Shown here in pieces: positions 1 to 5,442 of a stretch of DNA of 5,442 nt. The stretch lies in contig JAGHDE010000153.1 in assembly GCA_021160085.1 (NCBI GenBank), positions 1-5,442 of the forward strand, written 5' to 3'. A program made the translations under genes and the position numbers. The notes below the pieces were generated by a model, which was not told the origin of the DNA, did no database searches, and saw only the letters and a program-made list of their open reading frames with translations. Position 1 is the stretch's first letter. Every line of letters starts with the position of its first letter. This stretch comes from Pseudomonadota bacterium. Lineage in GTDB: Bacteria; Desulfobacterota; WTBG01; JAGOGO01.

Positions 1-528
1 AACCAGGCTTGCCCCCAGGAATTTAGCCGCCTTCTTAACCTTTTTTGATGCATCTTCAGGACTTTCAAATTCGTATTTCTCCGGGTTTGTCCAGTTATGC
101 CACTGGTAGGCATCGGTGTCCGGCTGGCCGTTCATGCTCCATTCAGAGAATCGGTATTCAACCGCCCAGCCGGCATTATACAAAGCCTTATCAAGATGGG
201 TATAACCGCTGGCATTTGTTGTTGGCGCAGTTGCAAATTTCATCATTTGCGGTTTTATCTCCGGGTCCCACAAACCCCGTGCAAAAACTGTATATTTCTG
301 GTCAAACGGCTTGCATTGATCGGTAATTTTGTTGGGAAATTCATCGAGTTCTTTGGTTTTTGAATCAGAATAGACCTTAGCGGCCAGGGTCTTTTTTGTT
401 GCCATGACTGTCGTTAGCCCCATTGCCGCACCAGCAGCTCCCAACTTAAAAAATTCCCGGCGGTCTAATTTGTCACCGCAATCTTTTTCCGGTTTGTTGC
501 AGGGGGGGGGATCATTCCGGTCATTCAT
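1..528 (-). CDS. rdhA: Reductive dehalogenase (RdhA-like) N-terminal part, Tat-exported, truncated by window edge
   Basis: The visible 176 residues are the N-terminus of a larger protein that continues beyond position 1. Residues 22-28 (DRREFFK) form a twin-arginine motif, followed by a hydrophobic stretch (29-42) and an Ala-rich possible cleavage zone near 48-50, so the folded protein is probably exported by Tat. Residues 75-90 (FDQKYTVFARGLWDPE), an aromatic-rich middle and 152-176 (YEFESPEDASKKVKKAAKFL then GASLV) match my recollection of the RdhA N-terminal domain. Known RdhA enzymes are corrinoid and iron-sulfur proteins that remove halogens from organic compounds, often as terminal reductases. 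The corrinoid domain and the two 4Fe-4S motifs would lie outside the window, so catalytic competence cannot be judged and the substrate is unknown. The ATG at 526-528 is chosen because AAGGAGGT lies 8 nt upstream. Codons 7-9 are a run of nine C. No RdhB anchor is visible; it would be expected downstream, off the window. Confidence 0.8.
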   Translation of the reverse strand, partial: MNDRNDPPPCNKPEKDCGDKLDRREFFKLGAAGAAMGLTTVMATKKTLAAKVYSDSKTKELDEFPNKITDQCKPFDQKYTVFARGLWDPEIKPQMMKFATAPTTNASGYTHLDKALYNAGWAVEYRFSEWSMNGQPDTDAYQWHNWTNPEKYEFESPEDASKKVKKAAKFLGASLV

Positions 529-536
529 AACTATTT

Positions 537-544
537 ACCTCCTT
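537..544 (-). promoter_or_regulatory. Shine-Dalgarno site of the rdhA-like gene
   Basis: AAGGAGGT on the minus strand lies 8 nt before the ATG at 526-528. It is a near-perfect anti-16S match and fixes the start. A second ATG at 522-524, in another frame, is 12 nt from the same site. I see no convincing sigma70 or sigma54 promoter between here and the tRNA terminator, so where rdhA transcription starts is unresolved. Confidence 0.85.
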
Positions 545-601
545 AAAATGCTGCTTGTAAAAAAAGTTTATGAATTTCAATTGAGGCTGGACTTTACCCA
601 A

Positions 602-636
602 AATAAAAAGGTCACCTTGTAAGTGACCTTTTTATT
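602..636 (-). terminator. Rho-independent terminator after tRNA-Gln
   Basis: A perfect 14-bp inverted repeat (602-615 with 623-636) encloses a 7-nt loop. Its GC-bearing core is GGTCAC/GTGACC and its outer part is A-rich on one side and T-rich on the other, so the minus-strand RNA ends in a U-rich tract. It begins 5 nt beyond the 3' end of the tRNA and probably ends that transcript. It also separates the tRNA from the rdhA-like gene, which implies that rdhA needs its own promoter. The A/T symmetry means it could work in both directions. Confidence 0.85.
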
Positions 637-640
637 ATAG

Positions 641-712
641 CTGGGGTGGGAGGATTCGAACCTCCGAATGCGGGCTCCAAAGGCCCGTGACTTACCGCTT
701 GTCGACACCCCA
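641..712 (-). tRNA. trnQ: tRNA-Gln (anticodon UUG)
   Basis: The minus strand folds into a complete 72-nt cloverleaf. The acceptor stem is TGGGGTG/CACCCCA with discriminator G. A 3-bp D stem encloses a GCGGTAA-containing D loop. The anticodon stem is CGGGC/GCCCG with loop CTTTGGA, placing anticodon TTG at 678-680. The T arm is GGAGG-TTCGAAT-CCTCC. The weak U1-A72 pair and discriminator G are known glutamine identity elements, and the sequence closely resembles E. coli tRNA-Gln. CCA is not encoded, since the bases after the discriminator read CTATAA, so it must be added after transcription. It decodes CAA, and CAG by wobble. It lies just after ispE, with its own likely promoter and a terminator. 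Confidence 0.97.
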
Positions 713-736
713 GTAAAACTAAATTATATAGCATAA

Positions 737-765
737 TTCATAAAAAAATAAAATAATTATGTCAA
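737..765 (-). promoter_or_regulatory. Probable sigma70 promoter for tRNA-Gln, overlapping the end of ispE
   Basis: The minus strand has TTGACA (760-765), a 17-nt AT-rich spacer and TATGAA (737-742). This gives a perfect -35, ideal spacing and a good -10. Transcription would start near 730, leaving a leader of about 18 nt before the tRNA. The -35 box is the last two sense codons of ispE (Leu-Thr), followed directly by its stop. A perfect TATAAT at 723-728 lies further downstream without a matching -35 at normal spacing. Confidence 0.65.
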
Positions 766-1620
766 TGCTTTTGCCACTGAAACAGTCCATTTCCGAGCAG
801 CATAATTTTCAAGCAACTGGTTTTTAGCTTTTTCGGCTTCCATTTCCTCAAAAAAGATTCCAAATACGGTGGGGCCACTCCCGGACATCAGAGAACCCCA
901 GGCCCCGTATTTTATTAAGGCTTTTTTTATTTCATCGATTTCGGGAAAGCGGTTAATAACAGGATCTTCTAACGCATTAAAGAGCAGATTTTTACCTGTT
1001 TCTAATAGATCAATTCTTTTTGAATTAGCAACAAATTTATCACTCGATTTTAGTTTGCATTGGCTATAAGCCCAGCCGGTGGAGACGGGGAAGGGCGGAG
1101 TTACTAATAATATCCAAAAAGAAGGCGACAAAGTAAGCGGTGACAGGTTTCCTCCTATCCCGGTTGCCAGTGCAGGTTTTTGAAGAAAAAAGAAAGGAAC
1201 ATCAGCGCCTATTTCAGACCCTAACTCCATTAGTTTTGATTGAGTTAATTTCAGCTTATAGATGCCATTGATTCCTTCCATAACCGCGGCAGCATCACTG
1301 CTGCCACCGCCCAGACCGGCAGCCACCGGGATATGTTTATCAAGATGAATCTTTAGCCCGCCCGAGATTTTTGCCTTTTTCATCAGCAGAGCTGCGGCTT
1401 TAGAGGCAAGGTTATTCCCATCCACTGGAATATTTGTGTTGTTGGAAGTTACCGTAATTCCTTTATTAGCGGGAGTGAGAGTGACGATATCATAGAGACT
1501 TACCTCGCACATTATCGACCTGATTTCATGGTATCCATCTGGTCTTTTAGCAAGAGTTTCAAGGCAGATATTTATCTTTGCCGGAGTCAGTATATTACTG
1601 CTATTTTTTATTAAGCTCAT
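757..1620 (-). CDS. ispE: 4-diphosphocytidyl-2-C-methyl-D-erythritol kinase (IspE)
   Basis: This is the GHMP-family kinase that phosphorylates the 2-hydroxyl of CDP-methylerythritol with ATP. It is the fourth step of the MEP route to isopentenyl and dimethylallyl diphosphate, in the cytoplasm. The 287-residue length is normal. PAKINI (13-18) carries the conserved Lys15, and PDGYHEI (27-33) is the usual substrate-side motif. PVAAGLGGGSSDAA (98-111) is the ATP-binding GHMP loop, GADVPFF (138-144) supplies the catalytic Asp140, and GSGPTVFGIF (247-256) is the C-terminal GHMP motif. All key residues are present. The start overlaps the end of the upstream DUF1844 gene by 20 bp in another frame and has only a weak AAGG (1634-1637) 13 nt away, so translational coupling is likely. 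The last two sense codons double as the -35 box of the tRNA-Gln promoter. Confidence 0.96.
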   Translation of the reverse strand: MSLIKNSSNILTPAKINICLETLAKRPDGYHEIRSIMCEVSLYDIVTLTPANKGITVTSNNTNIPVDGNNLASKAAALLMKKAKISGGLKIHLDKHIPVAAGLGGGSSDAAAVMEGINGIYKLKLTQSKLMELGSEIGADVPFFFLQKPALATGIGGNLSPLTLSPSFWILLVTPPFPVSTGWAYSQCKLKSSDKFVANSKRIDLLETGKNLLFNALEDPVINRFPEIDEIKKALIKYGAWGSLMSGSGPTVFGIFFEEMEAEKAKNQLLENYAARKWTVSVAKALT

Positions 1621-2053
1621 TTACATATTTTAACCTTAGATCTGCAAGAAGGCTTTCAAGCAGCATTTCCTCTTCATTCGATAAGTTTCCTTTGGTTTTT
1701 TCTTCGAACATTGCCATGGTATCGATGGTATGTTTGGCTAAGGGAATATTACGTTCTGACTTTCTGGTATTAGGGTTTTCAATCAACCCTAAATGGAAAA
1801 GGGCGGCTTGACTAAGAGAGATTATGAAGCTGGTAAAGTTGACTTCTGGTAAAGGTGGATATTCTTCAGATGGAGAAGTCCTGGTCTGCTGTTTCTCTTT
1901 GGGTGCTTTTGTTTCCGTTGGGGGGGCTTCAGAAGCATTATTTTTCTCCTCGGGTTTTTGTTCTTCCTCGGCTTTAGCACTCCCGGTCTCGTTTACAACA
2001 AAACGGCGTTTGTCTTTTACATCAAAGGGTTCCGGCTTTTTCTCTTTATTCAT
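1601..2053 (-). CDS. DUF1844 family protein of unknown function
   Basis: This is a 150-residue soluble protein with no signal peptide. An N-terminal FDVKDKRRF patch (10-18), conserved in relatives as I recall, leads into a charged, low-complexity Glu/Lys/Pro linker (about 20-68). The C-terminal domain (about 70-147) fits DUF1844: VNFTSFIISLSQAALFHLGL (71-90), then IDTMAMFEEKTKGNLSNEEE (110-129) and LLADLRLKYV (135-144). The molecular role is unknown. The family commonly sits beside ispE in Deltaproteobacteria-type genomes, as here. I chose the ATG at 2051-2053 because AAGGAG lies 6 nt upstream. A TTG 45 nt further upstream is in frame but lacks a ribosome binding site and lies in a hairpin. 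The gene ends inside the start of ispE. A G7 run at 1920-1926 (C on the coding strand) falls in the linker. Confidence 0.85.
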   Translation of the reverse strand: MNKEKKPEPFDVKDKRRFVVNETGSAKAEEEQKPEEKNNASEAPPTETKAPKEKQQTRTSPSEEYPPLPEVNFTSFIISLSQAALFHLGLIENPNTRKSERNIPLAKHTIDTMAMFEEKTKGNLSNEEEMLLESLLADLRLKYVNELNKK

Positions 2054-2059
2054 TTTTAA

Positions 2060-2065
2060 CTCCTT
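2060..2065 (-). promoter_or_regulatory. Shine-Dalgarno site deciding the DUF1844 gene start
   Basis: AAGGAG on the minus strand lies 6 nt from the ATG at 2051-2053. It supports this start over the in-frame upstream TTG at 2096-2098. Confidence 0.8.
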
Positions 2066-2090
2066 TTCGTTAGGGCATAAATTAAGATTT

Positions 2091-2111
2091 TTCTCCAATT
2101 TGGTTGGAGAA
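2091..2111 (-). repeat. Intercistronic hairpin upstream of the DUF1844 gene
   Basis: A perfect 8-bp inverted repeat (TTCTCCAA at 2091-2098, TTGGAGAA at 2104-2111) has a 5-nt loop. It lies in the 93-bp gap between the phosphatidyltransferase and DUF1844 genes. On the minus strand it is followed by A residues, not a U tract, so it is not a standard terminator. A role in mRNA processing or stability is possible but not shown. Confidence 0.5.
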
Positions 2112-2146
2112 GAGGGTTCAAGTAATCCTTATGACCCTGTCAACTT

Positions 2147-2749
2147 TCAATGATTTGTAGTGGGGCTTTCTATGTTTTGCATCTTTTTCCAGGTATAGTG
2201 AATTCTTTGAATTACGGTAATATGCGTAAGAACTGCTAAAATCAAAAGAACAAAATTCAGGATGTTGAAGATGCTTCCTATTGCCAGAAGAATGGTTCTT
2301 TCAGCCCTTTCCATCAGTCCAATATTGCAGTGGTCGAGAAAAATTTCCGCCTTAGCCCGGGAATAAGAAATCAATATGCAGCCCATAAGAACAATACAGG
2401 CAATAAAAATATATCCTGGCTCTTCTCTGCTGGCATAGTACCAGATAATTCCAATAAAAAGAACAATATCGGAATAGCGGTCTATAACAGAATCCAAAAA
2501 ACCGCCAAATTTCGTGGCCCGGTTGAACACCCGGGCCACTGCTCCATCCAGAACATCAAATAAGCCGGCTACCAATATCAAACATCCTCCTAAGACCCAG
2601 TATCCTGTCCCCAAACAGACGGCTGCTCCTATATTTATAATGAGACCCATGAATGTCAAAAGATGGGGATGGACGTGTTTTCCAAAAATTATCCGAGCAA
2701 TCTGAGAAAAAGTATTATCAAATCGATGTCCCAGCTTTTCACTTATCAT
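2147..2749 (-). CDS. CDP-alcohol phosphatidyltransferase family membrane protein
   Basis: This 200-residue integral membrane enzyme moves a diacylglycerol- or diether-phosphate group from a CDP-lipid to an alcohol acceptor, with release of CMP. The complete family signature D-x2-DG-x2-AR-x8-G-x3-D-x3-D is present: Asp65, Asp68, Gly69, Ala72, Arg73, Gly82, Asp86 and Asp90. These residues bind the metals and the CDP moiety. Hydrophobic segments at about 30-63, 92-105, 113-128 and 152-180 suggest a multi-pass fold. SYSRAKAE (128-135) and GLMERAER (144-151) resemble the phosphatidylinositol-phosphate and archaetidylinositol-phosphate synthase branch more than classic PgsA, so an inositol-phosphate acceptor is possible but inferred. 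Glycerol phosphate remains an alternative. The start has AGGA (2756-2759) 6 nt upstream. The gene leads the cluster with the DUF1844 gene and ispE. Confidence 0.88.
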   Translation of the reverse strand: MISEKLGHRFDNTFSQIARIIFGKHVHPHLLTFMGLIINIGAAVCLGTGYWVLGGCLILVAGLFDVLDGAVARVFNRATKFGGFLDSVIDRYSDIVLFIGIIWYYASREEPGYIFIACIVLMGCILISYSRAKAEIFLDHCNIGLMERAERTILLAIGSIFNILNFVLLILAVLTHITVIQRIHYTWKKMQNIESPTTNH

Positions 2750-3156
2750 AGTTTTTCCTGAGAAATAATTATTGTTATTGCTAATAGAATCACTTGATTA
2801 AAAATTTTTGAGAGTTTTTAAGAAGACTGTTTTTCAATGCGCAGAGCATTTTTGATAATTCTATATCTCGTTTCATTTCGGCAAGAATTGTTTGCAAAAA
2901 AATCTTAATTCGCTTTTAAAACCCTGTTTCGGGATTTTGCAAAGGGCTCTGATTGTTGTTAATTCTATCTTATTTGTTTGATAACTCAAGTATTTATTTT
3001 TCTAAAAGGACTTTTCAGGATTGATAAAACCCAAACATTGTTTCTGATTAGAAATCAATTCATGATGTGAACCTGATCGAAAACTGGTTGGTTGAAAGGA
3101 GGGGATAGGGCAAGCAAAATTTTTCCGGAAATTTGGAGCAGGTGAATGCTTATTAA
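2750..3156. other. AT-rich intergenic spacer, no gene supported
   Basis: About 400 bp lie between the dnaK terminator and the phosphatidyltransferase gene, with many stops in all frames. Visible signals are weak: a possible promoter (2962-2989); a bulged hairpin, AAAACCC (2918-2924) with GGGATTTT (2931-2938), which would lie in the leader of the downstream gene; and a short 5-bp-arm palindrome, TGATT-AGA-AATCA, near 3044-3056. I see no tRNA, riboswitch motif or mobile element that I recognise. Confidence 0.6.
2962..2989 (-). promoter_or_regulatory. Possible promoter for the phosphatidyltransferase-DUF1844-ispE cluster
   Basis: TTGAGT (2984-2989), a 16-nt spacer and TAGAAT (2962-2967) resemble a sigma70 promoter. 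It would give a leader of about 200 nt before the ATG at 2749. The AT-rich background makes chance matches likely, so this is a candidate only. No better-spaced pair closer to the gene stood out. Confidence 0.35.
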
Positions 3157-3202
3157 TAAAAAAAGCTGTCGATTACTCAGAGTTAAAAGTAATCGACAGC
3201 TT
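3157..3202 (-). terminator. Rho-independent terminator of dnaK
   Basis: A perfect 15-bp stem (3163-3177 with 3188-3202, core AGCTGTCGATTACT) has a 10-nt loop. On the minus strand it is followed by a T tract (TTTTTT, then ATTAAT). It starts 16 nt after the dnaK stop and separates dnaK from the downstream cluster. Confidence 0.93.
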
Positions 3203-3218
3203 GAAAGAAAACAGATGA

Positions 3219-5123
3219 TTATTTAGATTCTTCGAACTCGGCATCAACCACATCACCCTCAGAGCTTTTAGAAGATGATGAATCTTGTCCAGCTTCTGAT
3301 GCAGCCTCACCCTGTTGCTGCTGCTGGGCTGATTGATACATAACTTCAGCCAGACGATGAGAAGCCTTGTTGAGCTCTTCCATCTTGCTTTTTATGGCAT
3401 CCGTATCCCCACTGTTTAGGGCATCCTTGGTAGCCTGGATGGCATCTTCAATTGATTTTTTATCGGATTCGGGAATCTTGTCAGAGTTTTCATTTAATAG
3501 TTTTTCAGTGTTGTATACCAGAGAATCAGCCTGGTTTTTGACTTCTATTTCTTCGCGCCTTTTTTTATCTTCATCAGAATGTTTTTGCGCTTCATCAACC
3601 ATTTTCTTAATTTCATCCTCACTGATTCCGCTGGAGGCGGTGATAGTAATTTTTTGTTCTTTCCCGGTTCCGGTATCTTTTGCAGATACATTAACGATGC
3701 CATTTGCGTCTATATCAAAAGTTACCTCAATCTGGGGAACTCCTCTTGGTGCTGAGGGAATCCCTACCAGATGGAATTTTCCGAGCGTCCGGTTATCGCG
3801 CGCTATTTCTCGTTCGCCTTGAAGAACATGGATTTCAACACTATTCTGGTTATCAGCCGCAGTGGTAAAAATCTCACTTTTTCTGGTGGGAATGGTGGTG
3901 TTTCGCTCAATCAACTTGGTGGTAACACCACCCAGGGTTTCAATGCCCAGAGAGAGGGGGGTAACATCCAATAAGAGGACATCCTTTACTTCACCACTCA
4001 AAACCCCCGCCTGTATGGCGGCTCCCGAAGCCACAACTTCATCAGGGTTTACCCCTTTGTGAGGTTCTTTTCCAAAAAGGTCTTTCACTAAATTTTGCAC
4101 CTTGGGGATCCGGGTTGATCCTCCTACCAGTACCGCCTCATTAAGGTCGGATGGTTTTAAACCGGCATCCGACAGTGCCTGTTTACAAGGGCTTTTCGAC
4201 TTATCAATCAAGTTATCTACCAGCTGTTCGAACTTTGCCCGGGACAACTTAATGTTGAGATGTTTAGGGCCAGCCGCATCAGCAGTGATAAAGGGGAGGT
4301 TGATTTCGGTCTCCATGGTGGAAGAAAGCTCTATCTTTGCTTTTTCTGCCGCCTCCTTTAGTCGTTGCAACGCCATGCGGTCTTTACTTAAATCTATTCC
4401 CTGGTCTTTCTTGAACTCATCCACCAGCCAGTCGATAATTCGTTGATCTAAATTATCTCCCCCTAAATGGGTATTGCCATTAGTGGATTTAACTTCTACC
4501 ACGTTTTCTCCGACCTCGAGAATTGAGACGTCGAATGTCCCGCCACCAAAATCATAGACAGCTATGGTTTCGTCTTTTTCTTTATCCAAGCCATAAGCAA
4601 GGGAGGCAGCGGTGGGCTCATTGATGATTCTTAATACATTCAAGCCCGCTATTTTCCCTGCATCTTTAGTTGCCTGGCGCTGGCTATCATTAAAATAGGC
4701 CGGGACAGTAATGACAGCATCAGTAATTTTTTCTCCTAAATAGGCCTCAGCCGACTCCTTCAGCTTCCGGAGAATCACGGCGGATATTTCCGGGGGGGAG
4801 TATTGCTTCCCCATTGCTTCCACTCTAACATCCCCGTTAGATGCTCTCATCACTTTAAAAGGAACCATTTTGCTTTCTTCAGTAACTTCATCATATTTTC
4901 GGCCCATAAATCGTTTTATGGAATGAACAGTATTTTCCGGATTGGTTACTGCCTGCCTTTTCGCCACTTGTCCCACCAGGTTCTGTCCATCCTTAGCAAA
5001 TGCCACTACTGAGGGGGTTACCCGGCTTCCTTCCTCATTAACGATAATTTTAGGATCTCCTCCTTCCATCACCGCTACACATGAGTTGGTGGTCCCTAAA
5101 TCTATACCGATAACTTTGCCCAT
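3219..5123 (-). CDS. dnaK: Molecular chaperone DnaK (Hsp70)
   Basis: This is a complete 634-residue ATP-dependent chaperone of the cytoplasm. It works with DnaJ and the nucleotide exchanger GrpE to fold and refold proteins. The ATPase domain (about 1-380) holds the phosphate-1 motif [13 protein letters not shown] (6-18), the [17 protein letters not shown] signature (140-156), [14 protein letters not shown] (167-180), the phosphate-2 motif [11 protein letters not shown] (190-200) with conserved Thr196, and the adenosine motif [12 protein letters not shown] (331-342). The conserved linker [13 protein letters not shown] (381-393) leads to the substrate-binding domain and a helical lid. A Gln run (600-604) and the acidic tail [10 protein letters not shown] close the protein. 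The extra segment near 75-110 is typical of Gram-negative DnaK. AAAGGAGGT lies 6 nt upstream of the ATG. No grpE or dnaJ adjoins it: a strong terminator follows and about 300 bp without a supported gene precede it. Confidence 0.98.
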   Translation of the reverse strand: MGKVIGIDLGTTNSCVAVMEGGDPKIIVNEEGSRVTPSVVAFAKDGQNLVGQVAKRQAVTNPENTVHSIKRFMGRKYDEVTEESKMVPFKVMRASNGDVRVEAMGKQYSPPEISAVILRKLKESAEAYLGEKITDAVITVPAYFNDSQRQATKDAGKIAGLNVLRIINEPTAASLAYGLDKEKDETIAVYDFGGGTFDVSILEVGENVVEVKSTNGNTHLGGDNLDQRIIDWLVDEFKKDQGIDLSKDRMALQRLKEAAEKAKIELSSTMETEINLPFITADAAGPKHLNIKLSRAKFEQLVDNLIDKSKSPCKQALSDAGLKPSDLNEAVLVGGSTRIPKVQNLVKDLFGKEPHKGVNPDEVVASGAAIQAGVLSGEVKDVLLLDVTPLSLGIETLGGVTTKLIERNTTIPTRKSEIFTTAADNQNSVEIHVLQGEREIARDNRTLGKFHLVGIPSAPRGVPQIEVTFDIDANGIVNVSAKDTGTGKEQKITITASSGISEDEIKKMVDEAQKHSDEDKKRREEIEVKNQADSLVYNTEKLLNENSDKIPESDKKSIEDAIQATKDALNSGDTDAIKSKMEELNKASHRLAEVMYQSAQQQQQGEAASEAGQDSSSSKSSEGDVVDAEFEESK

Positions 5124-5129
5124 TTCACT

Positions 5130-5138
5130 ACCTCCTTT
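5130..5138 (-). promoter_or_regulatory. Shine-Dalgarno site of dnaK
   Basis: AAAGGAGGT on the minus strand lies 6 nt from the dnaK ATG. It is a near-ideal site, consistent with high expression. Confidence 0.9.
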
Positions 5139-5199
5139 GGTTTCTTTTTATTGTTGTATGGTTAGATGGATTAAACATGTAATTTCTGCTGTTTCAAAA

Positions 5200-5227
5200 A
5201 AAATAATCATAAAAAGTTAAATGTCAA
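5200..5227 (-). promoter_or_regulatory. Probable sigma70 promoter of dnaK
   Basis: A perfect -35 TTGACA (5222-5227), a 16-nt spacer and TATTTT (5200-5205) precede dnaK, giving a leader of about 70 nt. The -10 box is imperfect, and the neighbouring TTATTT with an upstream TG could act as an extended -10. I see neither a CIRCE inverted repeat nor a well-formed heat-shock sigma32 promoter in the available upstream sequence. Confidence 0.5.
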
Positions 5228-5442
5228 CTGCCCAGGTAAATTTTATATGAATTTTTTCCCCCATCCAGATAAAACAGCGAGCAACCTTTTTCTTTTGTTA
5301 GTACCCTTCTATGGGGAGGAAGATATTTGGTTGACTGGGTTGAAAAGGGGAAGAAGATATGGTTGGCAGAGTGGTCAGGTTAGCAAGGATGAGAAAGGAT
5401 TAAATTCCCTCTCGGTCATAGGCGAAAGACTCGAATTTAGTA
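5228..5442. other. dnaK upstream region with no supported gene
   Basis: No frame on either strand shows a recognisable protein. The minus strand has a 13-codon open stretch from the window edge to a stop at 5400-5402, which might be the tail of an upstream gene but is too short to judge. The region also holds the imperfect tandem repeat at 5313-5372. Confidence 0.45.
5313..5372. repeat. Two-copy imperfect tandem repeat, period about 34 bp
   Basis: GGGGAGGAAGATATTTGGTT at 5313-5332 recurs as GGGGAAGAAGATATGGTT at 5347-5364. Similarity continues for several bases into GAC-TGGGT and GGC-AGAGT. The copies differ by a 2-nt gap and a few substitutions. It lies about 190-250 bp before dnaK. The function is unknown; it may be a decayed local duplication. 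Confidence 0.5.

Noticed and set aside
45..363. Two overlapping plus-strand frames at the left edge
   Set aside because: They are opposite the rdhA-like reading frame, have no ribosome binding site or family resemblance, and are shadows of the minus-strand gene.
545..600. FNR/CprK-like box upstream of rdhA (around TTGAAATTCATAA)
   Set aside because: The half-sites do not match TTGAT-N4-ATCAA or the dehalobox TTAAT-N4-ATTAA, and no promoter is clear at a suitable distance.
2054..2098. In-frame TTG start extending the DUF1844 protein by 15 residues
   Set aside because: It has no ribosome binding site and falls within a hairpin, while the ATG at 2051-2053 has AAGGAG at ideal spacing.
2790..2876. 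Minus-strand 28-codon open frame in the spacer
   Set aside because: It lacks a ribosome binding site, matches no family I recognise and lies in AT-rich sequence where short frames are expected by chance.
3043..3058. FNR-like palindrome in the spacer (TTGATTTCTAATCAG on the minus strand)
   Set aside because: The half-site spacing is off by one base and the last base does not match. Short palindromes are common in AT-rich DNA.
3146..3229. Plus-strand short frame starting at an ATG after a GGAG-like site
   Set aside because: It runs straight through both arms of the dnaK terminator and into the dnaK end. It has no protein-like signal.
3367..3822. Long plus-strand open frame opposite dnaK
   Set aside because: It is antisense to a fully conserved dnaK coding region, and its composition is explained by dnaK codon usage.
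5303..5316. CCCCAT on the minus strand as a sigma32 -10 box
   Set aside because: No CTTGAA-like -35 lies at the required spacing, and it is far from the dnaK start.
5400..5441. Possible C-terminus of an upstream minus-strand gene
   Set aside because: Only 13 codons before a stop are visible, with no recognisable motif. It cannot be told from chance.
5355..5442. tRNA-like stretch (TGGCAGAGTGG, then CTCGAAT)
   Set aside because: The D-arm-like and T-loop-like motifs do not come with matching anticodon or T stems, so no cloverleaf can be drawn.

Overview
The window looks like a piece of a chromosome from a moderately AT-rich Gram-negative anaerobe, most likely in the Desulfobacterota (the former Deltaproteobacteria). 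The evidence is the Gram-negative-type DnaK, the gene order CDP-alcohol phosphatidyltransferase - DUF1844 protein - ispE - tRNA-Gln, and the start of a Tat-exported protein that resembles reductive dehalogenases (RdhA). The lineage is inferred from these protein sequences and the gene order; no database search was run.

Every gene I can support is on the minus strand, so transcription runs from high to low coordinates. From the right: positions 5124-5442 are the dnaK upstream region. It has a strong Shine-Dalgarno site, a likely sigma70 promoter and a two-copy imperfect tandem repeat, and I can support no gene there. dnaK (3219-5123) is complete and ends in a clear rho-independent terminator (3157-3202). 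An AT-rich spacer of about 400 bp follows. Next is a compact housekeeping cluster: a CDP-alcohol phosphatidyltransferase (2147-2749), a DUF1844 protein (1601-2053) and ispE (757-1620), whose start overlaps the end of the DUF1844 gene. tRNA-Gln(UUG) (641-712) follows ispE with its own likely promoter, whose -35 box lies inside the last codons of ispE, and it has its own terminator (602-636). At the left edge is the 5' part of an rdhA-like gene (1-528, truncated by the window), with a strong ribosome binding site.

The genes are mostly core functions: protein folding (DnaK), phospholipid headgroup synthesis (CDP-alcohol phosphatidyltransferase), isoprenoid precursor synthesis (IspE, MEP pathway) and glutamine decoding. 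The accessory element is the rdhA-like gene, which suggests organohalide respiration or reductive dehalogenation. It sits directly after tRNA-Gln, and its start region carries a run of nine C residues next to two overlapping ATG codons in different frames. These two points are the most interesting parts of the window. I found no CRISPR array, transposase, integrase or wholly unfamiliar multi-gene system.
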